Assembly: GCA_027619145.1 (NCBI GenBank)
Contig: JAQCGA010000066.1
Span: 1-11,633, forward strand
Length of the DNA stretch: 11,633 nt
Direction: 5' to 3'
DNA from: a bacterium
GTDB lineage: Bacteria > Latescibacterota > UBA2968 > GCA-2709665
Both the position numbers and the translations under genes were made by a program. Numbering within the stretch: the first letter of the stretch is position 1; each line of letters begins with the position of its first letter. The notes under the pieces are model-generated. The model saw only the letters and a list, made by a program, of their open reading frames with translations. It was not told where the DNA came from and did no database searches. Below, piece after piece: positions 7,154 through 11,633 of this stretch.

Positions 7154-7226
7154 AGAAGCTGTCTTAAAGTTGCGCGTTGAGCCCAGAGGGCGAGAAAGGC
7201 CGAATGGTAGTTTTAAGACAGCTTCT
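7154..7226. repeat. 73-base element with perfect 15-base inverted ends (MITE-like or leader hairpin)
   Basis: AGAAGCTGTCTTAAA at 7154-7168 is the exact reverse complement of TTTAAGACAGCTTCT at 7212-7226. Wobble and Watson-Crick pairs can extend the stem by about five positions inward (7169-7173 with 7207-7211). The apical region holds a small GCCC-AGA-GGGC hairpin at 7181-7191. The element lies in the 5' leader of the dehydrogenase and ends two bases before its AAAGGAG ribosome binding site. The sharply defined termini resemble a miniature transposable element; a regulatory RNA hairpin is the alternative. No clear target duplication flanks it. Confidence 0.7.
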
Positions 7227-7244
7227 CAAAGGAGACAACAGAAG

Positions 7245-8186
7245 ATGAAAATTTGTCTGGCCGGAGAAGGCGCACAGGGCACCAACCATATGAAAGCATT
7301 GCATGCCATCGGCGGTGTAGAAGTGGTCTCACTCGCGGGCGGACAGGCAGCAGAAACCGCTGCCTTTGCGCAAGAATGGAACATACCAAACCATTCCCTG
7401 GACCTGGAAGAAAGCCTGCAACAACCCGGCGTGGAAGCCGTCATTCTGGCTACGCCCAACCATCTTCATGCAAAACAGGTAGAACTTGCTCTCAACATGG
7501 ATAAACACGTCCTGGTTGAAATCCCAATGGGCCTGAACCTGGAAGAAGCCCAGCGCGTGGCAGACCTGGAAGAAAAAACCGGTCGCGTCTGCATGGTTTG
7601 CCATTCTCTTCGCTACTTTCCCACCCACAGAGAAGTCCACCGGCGTGTAGCGGAAGGCGAACTTCACCTCCACCACATCATCTCACAAACCTATTTCTTC
7701 CGGCGCAAAAATACCAATGCACTCGGCAAACCCCGCACCTGGGTAGATAACCTGCTCTGGCACCACGGCTGCCACATTGTGGACTTTGTTGCCTGGCTCT
7801 TCGAAGGCCAGAACATCCAGGCCTGGGGTCAGGCCGGCCCCAACCATCCCGAACTGGGCGTCCCCATGGACCTTACCATTGGCATGCGCAGCGCAGACGG
7901 CCGCCTGGCCAGCATCGTCCTCTCCTTCAACAATCACGGCCCCATCCGCATCGAACAACGCTTCATTGGCACAGAAACGACCCTCCTGATCGATGTCGGC
8001 AAAGCCAGTCTCACAGATTTTGAAGGCCGGCAAATCCCCGTAGAGGGCAACAGCCACGAAATACAGGACCGCGAATTTCTGGATGCCATCCGGGAAAATC
8101 GAAAACCACTCACCAGTTGCAACAACTGCCTGCCCACCATGAAACTCTTAGACCGCATCCAGCAGTCCATTGTTGAGAATCGATAA
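7245..8186 (+). CDS. LigC-like Gfo/Idh/MocA-family NAD(P)-dependent oxidoreductase
   Basis: A 313-residue cytoplasmic dehydrogenase. The N-terminal Rossmann domain (1-120) starts MKICLAGEGAQG with the dinucleotide-binding GxGxxG at 7-12, followed by ATPNHLH at 69-75. The usual catalytic EKP motif is replaced by E92-I93-P94 (VEIPMG). The C-terminal alpha/beta domain has QTYFFRRKNTNALGKPR (148-164) and LLWHHGCHIVD (170-180), with His173, His174, His177 and Asp180 as likely active-site residues. From memory, VEIP together with QTYFFRRKN and LLWHH is the signature of LigC (4-carboxy-2-hydroxymuconate-6-semialdehyde dehydrogenase of protocatechuate 4,5-cleavage), so the missing lysine is a subfamily trait rather than decay. 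No other lig gene is present, so the real substrate may differ. ATG 7245 is chosen over the longer frame because AAAGGAG at 7228-7234 precedes it and the Rossmann strand begins there. It is divergent from the beta-helix/enolase pair. Confidence 0.85.
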   Translation: MKICLAGEGAQGTNHMKALHAIGGVEVVSLAGGQAAETAAFAQEWNIPNHSLDLEESLQQPGVEAVILATPNHLHAKQVELALNMDKHVLVEIPMGLNLEEAQRVADLEEKTGRVCMVCHSLRYFPTHREVHRRVAEGELHLHHIISQTYFFRRKNTNALGKPRTWVDNLLWHHGCHIVDFVAWLFEGQNIQAWGQAGPNHPELGVPMDLTIGMRSADGRLASIVLSFNNHGPIRIEQRFIGTETTLLIDVGKASLTDFEGRQIPVEGNSHEIQDREFLDAIRENRKPLTSCNNCLPTMKLLDRIQQSIVENR

Positions 8187-8214
8187 ACAGGAAGCCATAC
8201 GACTCACAAATCCC

Positions 8215-8244
8215 TTGACGAACCCCCCGTTTCCATGCTATCAA
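8215..8244 (+). promoter_or_regulatory. Candidate promoter for the AAA_21 ATPase
   Basis: TTGACG at 8215-8220, an 18-base spacer, and TATCAA at 8239-8244 with an extended TG at 8236-8237. Transcription would begin near 8251, after the in-frame ATG at 8235, which supports the downstream ATG at 8292 as the real start of the ATPase. Confidence 0.45.
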
Positions 8245-8291
8245 TACCTTCGGTTCCCGATGATCCCCCACATCGAAATCCGGAGAAATAC

Positions 8292-9545
8292 ATGATCTAC
8301 AAAGTCGAAACCCTTTATTATCGATGCCTTCGGTACAACGAGCAACACCTGGATTCTTTCCACGTCCTGGTAGGCCCCAACGCCAGCGGTAAAACCACTT
8401 TTCTGGACGCCATTACGTTCCTGGGCGACCTGGTTTCCAGCGGGCTTGAAACCGCCATTCGCAACCGCGCCGATGACTTGCAGGATCTCATCTGGCACCG
8501 CAGAACAAACCGGTTCGAACTGGCCGTCGAACTCCGTATTCCTCGCAAAGAAGGCGATCTCTTTGTAGACCATGAATACGGTCGCTGCCGGTATGAAATT
8601 GCCGTTGGCCCGCTCCCAGACACCGGCGAACCCGCCCTGCTTTCCGAACGGGTCCTCTTGCTCGCAGACAATTTTCGCGAAGACATCAAACCCGTACAGC
8701 AATCGCTTTTCCCCGTAGACCGGCCCACACCAGATTCTCTGGCCACGCCCCGGGTGCGCGGTGTCAAAACCGTTGTCCACAAAATCTCCGGCGGCAACGA
8801 CAAATTCTACGACGAAACCGGCACCGGCTGGGACCCTTCCTTTCGGCTCGGCCCCCGGAAATCTGCCCTGGCCAACCTGCCCGAAGACGAAACCCGTTTT
8901 CCCATTGCCACCTGGCTCAAAAGTGTGTTCCAGAACGGCATCCAGCGCCTGGTTCTCAACAGCGCCCTCATGAAACGGCCCAGCCCACCGGCGCAGCTCC
9001 GGCGGTTTTCTCCGGACGGCTCCAACCTGCCCTGGGTTGTGGCCTCCCTGGGAGAACACGCCCCGTCCCGGTTAAACGACTGGGTTGCCAACCTGCGAGA
9101 CGTGCTTCCAGATCTCGAAACGATTTCCACCATTGAACGCCCCGAAGACCGGCACCGCTACCTGGTCCTGCGCGACCGCAGTGGCCTCGAAATTCCCTCC
9201 TGGCTCCTCTCAGACGGTACCCTGCGCCTGCTGGCCCTCACCCTGCCAGCCTACTTGCCAAACTTTGAGGGCATCTACCTCGTGGAAGAACCCGAAAACG
9301 GCATCCACCCCCGGGGCGTAGAAACTGTGTTTCATTCTCTCTCCGCGGTACCCAACGCTCAGATCCTGGTCACCACACATTCGCCCGTCATGCTCAATGC
9401 AGCAGACCCTTCTTGCGTCCTGTGTTTCACCCGCACCGAAACCGGTGCCATCGACATTGTCCCCGGTGCAGAACTTCCCGCCCTGCAAGATTGGCGCGGC
9501 GAAACCGATCTGGGCCGGCTCTCTGCTGGCGGCGTGCTCGGGTAA
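8292..9545 (+). CDS. AAA_21 / OLD-type ABC-like ATPase, orphan
   Basis: A 417-residue predicted ATPase of the AAA_21 (RecF/SMC/OLD-like) group. It shows Walker A GPNASGKTT at 28-36, a signature-like SDGTLRLL at 307-314, Walker B YLVEEPEN at 329-336 and the His-loop TTHSP with His363. The middle region (about 60-290) is family-variable and includes FRLGPRKSAL. The C-terminus, ending DWRGETDLGRLSAGGVLG, is typical of stand-alone AAA_21 proteins. Such ATPases often sit directly before a small TOPRIM-like (DUF4276/RloB-type) nuclease gene in defence or repair modules; here no such partner follows, since the next 207 bases are the purH leader. ATG 8292 is preferred because GGAG at 8282-8285 is correctly spaced and the protein then begins at the first beta-strand. 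Role unknown: defence, DNA repair or conflict system are all possible. Confidence 0.82.
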   Translation: MIYKVETLYYRCLRYNEQHLDSFHVLVGPNASGKTTFLDAITFLGDLVSSGLETAIRNRADDLQDLIWHRRTNRFELAVELRIPRKEGDLFVDHEYGRCRYEIAVGPLPDTGEPALLSERVLLLADNFREDIKPVQQSLFPVDRPTPDSLATPRVRGVKTVVHKISGGNDKFYDETGTGWDPSFRLGPRKSALANLPEDETRFPIATWLKSVFQNGIQRLVLNSALMKRPSPPAQLRRFSPDGSNLPWVVASLGEHAPSRLNDWVANLRDVLPDLETISTIERPEDRHRYLVLRDRSGLEIPSWLLSDGTLRLLALTLPAYLPNFEGIYLVEEPENGIHPRGVETVFHSLSAVPNAQILVTTHSPVMLNAADPSCVLCFTRTETGAIDIVPGAELPALQDWRGETDLGRLSAGGVLG

Positions 9546-9556
9546 CCAAAAAGAAG

Positions 9557-9585
9557 TTGACGCCTGCAGAAAAATCTGATAAATT
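9557..9585 (+). promoter_or_regulatory. Promoter driving the ZTP riboswitch and AICAR transformylase
   Basis: TTGACG at 9557-9562, 17 bases, TAAATT at 9580-9585 with an extended TG at 9577-9578. The predicted start near 9592 lies about a dozen bases before helix P1 of the riboswitch, as expected for a leader whose first structured element is the aptamer. Confidence 0.55.
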
Positions 9586-9603
9586 ATCAACTATAAAGTA
9601 CGG

Positions 9604-9682
9604 CCGACGTAACTGGCGAGACAGCGTGGAAAACCACGGGGGAACGTCGGTCCCAAACTCAATGAAGCCGATCGCCTGGGCC
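9604..9682 (+). promoter_or_regulatory. ZTP (pfl) riboswitch aptamer
   Basis: Helix P1 is CCGACGT (9604-9610) with ACGTCGG (9644-9650). The conserved AACTGGCGA block is at 9611-9619. Helix P2 is CGTGG (9625-9629) with CCACG (9634-9638), closed by AAAA, followed by the conserved GGGG stretch. The 3' domain begins GCCGATCGCCTGGGC at 9667-9681. GGCGA (9615-9619) can pair with TCGCC (9672-9676), forming the pseudoknot known for this class. These are the hallmark pfl elements in correct order and spacing. The RNA class binds ZTP/ZMP (AICAR nucleotides), which build up when 10-formyl-tetrahydrofolate is short, and the downstream gene encodes the enzyme that consumes ZMP. Confidence 0.93.
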
Positions 9683-9711
9683 AAAGCAAGTACGCCCGGG
9701 CTCTTTTTTTT
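9674..9711 (+). terminator. Riboswitch expression platform: intrinsic terminator
   Basis: GCCTGGGC (9674-9681) pairs along its length with GCCCGGGC (9694-9701), with one U-G wobble, and is followed by TC and eight T residues to 9711. The left arm overlaps the 3' pseudoknot strand of the aptamer, so ligand binding should prevent the terminator: an ON switch. A competing hairpin, CGCCCGG (9693-9699) with CCGGGCG (9712-9718), places the T-run in its loop and could act as the antiterminated conformation. Confidence 0.88.
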
Positions 9712-9752
9712 CCGGGCGGTAACCCGCAACCTCTTGCAAAGGACGCAGACCG

Positions 9753-10928
9753 ATGCCAGAAAACGAACTCACCCTCCGCTACGGATGCAACCCACACCAG
9801 ACCCCGGCCAGAATCTACAGCAAAACCGGTTCACTCCCTTTCCAGGTTCTCAGCGGTTCACCCGGATACATCAACTTGCTCGATGCACTCAATGCCTGGC
9901 AACTCGTCCGGGAACTGCGCCAGGTGCTGAACCTGCCCGCCGCCGCCTCGTTCAAACACGTAAGCCCCGCCGGAGCGGCCGTTGCCGTTCCCCTCAATGA
10001 AACGCTCGCAAAAGCCTACTTTGTGGACGGCATGGAACTCTCTCCACTCGGGGTTGCATACGCGCGTGCCCGGGGCGCAGACCGGCTCTCCTCCTACGGA
10101 GACTGGGCCGCCCTCAGCGATGTGGTAGATCTTCAGACAGCCCGCCTCCTCAACCGCGAAGTCACAGATGGCGTCATTGCCCCAGGCTACGAACCAGAAG
10201 CACTGGACCTCTTAAAAAAGAAACGCAAAGGCGCATACATGGTCGTCCAGATGGACCCAGATTACGCACCCGCAGAAATGGAAAGCCGGGAAGTCTTCGG
10301 CATCACAATGGAGCAAAAACGGAACAATCGGGTCACCGGTCCAGAAATCCTGGAAAACGTCATCACCAAAAATAAAACAATTCCCTCGGATAACGCCCGG
10401 GACATGCTGGTAGCCACCATCGCACTCAAGTATACCCAGTCCAACTCCATTTGTTTTGCCACAGACGGGCAGGTCATTGGCATGGGTGCCGGCCAGCAAA
10501 ACCGCCTCGCGTGTACCCGCCTGGCCGCCGGAAAAGCCGAAACCTGGCACCTGCGCCAGCATCCCGACGTCCTTAACTTCAAATTCAAAAAAGGCCTCAA
10601 ACGCCCGGAAAAAATCAACGCCATCGAACTCTTCCTCGAAGGCGACATGATGCCCGAAGAACACAGAGCCTGGGAAAAAGCCTTTGTCGATGTCCCCGAA
10701 TTCCTCAGCGACTCCGCCCGTCGGGAATGGATCGACAACCTGGACAACGTCACCCTCAGTTCGGATGCCTTCATCCCCTTCCGCGACAACATCGACCGGG
10801 CCGCTCGCACCGGCGTCAAATACATCGCACAAACCGGCGGCTCCATTCGCGATGAAGACGTTGCCGCAGCCGCAGACGAATACGGCATGGTCATGGCACT
10901 TTCCGGTGTACGTCTGTTCCACCACTGA
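9753..10928 (+). CDS. purH: Stand-alone AICAR transformylase (PurH C-terminal half)
   Basis: Phosphoribosylaminoimidazolecarboxamide formyltransferase, the penultimate step of purine synthesis, converting AICAR and 10-formyl-tetrahydrofolate to FAICAR in the cytoplasm. The 391 residues match only the transformylase part of bifunctional PurH (about 520 residues): LRYGCNPHQ at 8-16, the catalytic KHVSPAG motif with Lys68 and His69, KYTQSNS at 226-232, GAGQQNR at 245-251, and SDAFIPFRDNID near the C-terminus. The N-terminal MGS/IMP cyclohydrolase domain is absent, and no remnant of it exists upstream because the riboswitch fills that space. IMP cyclohydrolase must therefore be encoded elsewhere. 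ATG 9753 follows AAAGGA at a workable distance and precedes the first conserved block directly. Expression is governed by the upstream ZTP riboswitch and ends at the terminator at 10957. Identity is very secure. Confidence 0.95.
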   Translation: MPENELTLRYGCNPHQTPARIYSKTGSLPFQVLSGSPGYINLLDALNAWQLVRELRQVLNLPAAASFKHVSPAGAAVAVPLNETLAKAYFVDGMELSPLGVAYARARGADRLSSYGDWAALSDVVDLQTARLLNREVTDGVIAPGYEPEALDLLKKKRKGAYMVVQMDPDYAPAEMESREVFGITMEQKRNNRVTGPEILENVITKNKTIPSDNARDMLVATIALKYTQSNSICFATDGQVIGMGAGQQNRLACTRLAAGKAETWHLRQHPDVLNFKFKKGLKRPEKINAIELFLEGDMMPEEHRAWEKAFVDVPEFLSDSARREWIDNLDNVTLSSDAFIPFRDNIDRAARTGVKYIAQTGGSIRDEDVAAAADEYGMVMALSGVRLFHH

Positions 10929-10956
10929 TCGACCTGTGTAAAGGCTCTCCAAACGC

Positions 10957-10992
10957 AAAGCCCCGAAAAACAATCTTTTCGGGGCTTTCTTC
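10957..10992 (+). terminator. Intrinsic terminator after the AICAR transformylase
   Basis: AAAGCCCCGAAAA (10957-10969) and TTTTCGGGGCTTT (10976-10988) form a perfect 13-base stem with a six-base loop, followed by CTTC. The strong GCCCCG core starts 28 bases after the purH stop. The T-rich 3' side favours termination on the plus strand, isolating purH from the MerR gene. Confidence 0.88.
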
Positions 10993-11030
10993 ATAAATAA
11001 ATGCTGATAAGGTTGAAAAATTTTCCCTTC

Positions 11031-11057
11031 GGAAACTTAACGTTACGTCAAGTTTCC
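11031..11057. promoter_or_regulatory. Upstream MerR-type operator palindrome
   Basis: A 27-base palindrome with arms GGAAACTTAACG (11031-11042) and CGTCAAGTTTCC (11046-11057), 11 of 12 positions symmetric, around TTA. Its core TTAACGTTACGT is repeated exactly 29 bases downstream in the second palindrome. The TTxACG-TTA-CGTxAA layout resembles operators of MerR-family regulators, and the MerR-type gene lies directly downstream. Confidence 0.7.
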
Positions 11058-11065
11058 AATATACT
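11037..11065 (+). promoter_or_regulatory. Candidate promoter of the MerR-family gene
   Basis: TTAACG at 11037-11042, 17 bases, TATACT at 11060-11065. The -35 lies inside the first palindrome and the -10 inside the second, so proteins bound at either could block or remodel it. Classical MerR promoters have 19-20-base spacers, so this fit is imperfect and other start sites in the AT-rich stretch to 11100 are possible. Confidence 0.35.
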
Positions 11066-11088
11066 TTAACGTTACGTTAAAGTATATT
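11058..11088. promoter_or_regulatory. Downstream MerR-type operator palindrome
   Basis: A perfect 14-base-arm palindrome: AATATACTTTAACG (11058-11071), spacer TTA, CGTTAAAGTATATT (11075-11088). It abuts the first palindrome without a gap and has the same core, the two centres being 29 bases apart, close to but not exactly three helical turns. In RNA it could also form a stem, but there is no T-run characteristic of a terminator immediately after it and it sits before a gene start. Confidence 0.72.
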
Positions 11089-11160
11089 TATTTTTAAACA
11101 GGCAATCCAGTCTCCCCAAGGCCTGTCAGAGGTCTTATTTACAATATGAAGGACACGCAG

Positions 11161-11625
11161 ATGATGCATATTGGAAGGCTGGCGCAACAGGCGGGAACCA
11201 CCACGCGGACCGTTCGTTACTACGAAGAAATGGGCCTGATTGAGCCAGAAGGACGCAGCCCAGGCGGGTTCCGTTGTTATTCAGAAGAACAACTCAAACG
11301 GCTCCGCATGATTCTTAGCCTCAAAGAAATGGAATTTGATCTGGAACAGATCAAAACCATTTTGGACAAACGTAGCAATTGCTGCACAGGGGGCAGACTC
11401 GCTGCGTCCATTCTGGAAGATCTCAACAGCCGTTTAGATGAAGTGAATCGCCAGATCAAGCACTTCCAGAGTCTGCGCAGCACCCTCAGACAAAATATCG
11501 CCAGCCTCTGTAGTTGTCTCCCCTGCGAACTTCGCCTGGAAGACCGGCTCTGCGACAACTGCGACGTACTGCACGAAGATGTGCAAAAACCCCTGCCCTT
11601 CTTCCATACCATCCAGGTCAATTGA
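11161..11625 (+). CDS. Cysteine-rich MerR-family transcriptional regulator
   Basis: A 154-residue dimeric DNA-binding regulator. The N-terminal winged helix-turn-helix is canonical: IGRLAQQAGTTTRTVRYYEEMGLIEP at 4-29, then GGFRCYSEEQLKRLRMI at 35-51. The long dimerisation helix runs about 77-113. Cysteines lie where MerR metal sensors carry ligands: Cys74-Cys75 at the start of the dimer helix, CSCLPC (Cys117, 119, 122) in the C-terminal loop, and CDNC (Cys131, 134) beyond. This suits a thiophilic metal or an iron-sulfur cluster but matches neither the MerR, CueR, ZntR nor SoxR spacing exactly as I recall them. The frame is also open from ATG 11146; ATG 11161 is chosen because AAGGA at 11149-11153 lies seven bases upstream of it and the family normally begins close to xIGxLA. 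Twin palindromes upstream suggest autoregulation; the target gene probably lies past the window edge. Confidence 0.88.
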   Translation: MMHIGRLAQQAGTTTRTVRYYEEMGLIEPEGRSPGGFRCYSEEQLKRLRMILSLKEMEFDLEQIKTILDKRSNCCTGGRLAASILEDLNSRLDEVNRQIKHFQSLRSTLRQNIASLCSCLPCELRLEDRLCDNCDVLHEDVQKPLPFFHTIQVN

Positions 11626-11633
11626 CCTGAAAA

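Noticed and set aside
7170..7244. Longer dehydrogenase starting at 7170
   Set aside because: The extension translates the inverted-repeat element, has no ribosome binding site, and precedes the normal first Rossmann strand.
8241..9059. Minus-strand open frame of 272 codons inside the ATPase gene
   Set aside because: It is antisense to a clearly recognised ATPase and shows low-complexity Gly/Val/Phe-rich sequence typical of shadow frames.
9546..9752. A short partner gene after the ATPase
   Set aside because: All frames here are broken or overlap the promoter, riboswitch and terminator, and no TOPRIM-like motif is seen.

Overview
The window reads as ordinary chromosomal sequence of a free-living, moderately GC-rich bacterium with a large environmental gene repertoire. 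The gene mix is an enolase-superfamily acid-sugar enzyme, a beta-helix protein, a LigC-like Gfo/Idh/MocA oxidoreductase, a two-component propeller kinase and an orphan AAA_21 ATPase. It is reminiscent of uncultured lineages such as Latescibacterota or Poribacteria, but this is an impression from gene content, not a placement. No tRNA, rRNA, CRISPR array, transposase or phage gene was seen.

Layout. Positions 1-163 hold the first 54 codons of an unidentified minus-strand gene. Positions 164-354 are non-coding apart from a decamer tandem repeat. A two-TM potassium channel with RCK/TrkA domains (minus, 355-1413) is divergent from a 1080-residue histidine kinase with 14 beta-propeller repeats (plus, 1559-4801). 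That kinase has neither signal peptide nor transmembrane helix and carries an extra N-terminal domain. It converges, two bases apart, on a minus-strand pair: a beta-helix protein (7042 to 5981) and a mandelate racemase/muconate lactonizing enzyme homologue (5913 to 4804), separated by an octamer tandem repeat. Divergent from the pair is a LigC-like dehydrogenase (plus, 7245-8186). The divergent promoters appear to share one -35 heptamer, and the plus-strand leader holds a 73-base element with perfect 15-base inverted repeats ending just before the ribosome binding site. These three genes may form one small catabolic locus acting on a carboxylated sugar or aromatic-derived acid; the substrate cannot be read from the sequence.

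Next is an AAA_21/OLD-type ATPase with its own promoter and no partner gene (8292-9545). A very clear ZTP (pfl) riboswitch with an overlapping terminator follows (about 9604-9711), controlling a stand-alone AICAR transformylase (9753-10928) that lacks the IMP cyclohydrolase half of normal PurH. A strong intrinsic terminator closes that unit. The window ends with a cysteine-rich MerR-family regulator (11161-11625) preceded by two palindromes sharing the same core, probably its own operators.

The best items for follow-up are the ZTP switch with a split PurH, the soluble propeller kinase with its NIPSNAP-like N-terminus, the inverted-repeat element and shared -35 at 7052-7226, the paired MerR operators, and the enolase-family protein with histidine at the third metal-ligand position.
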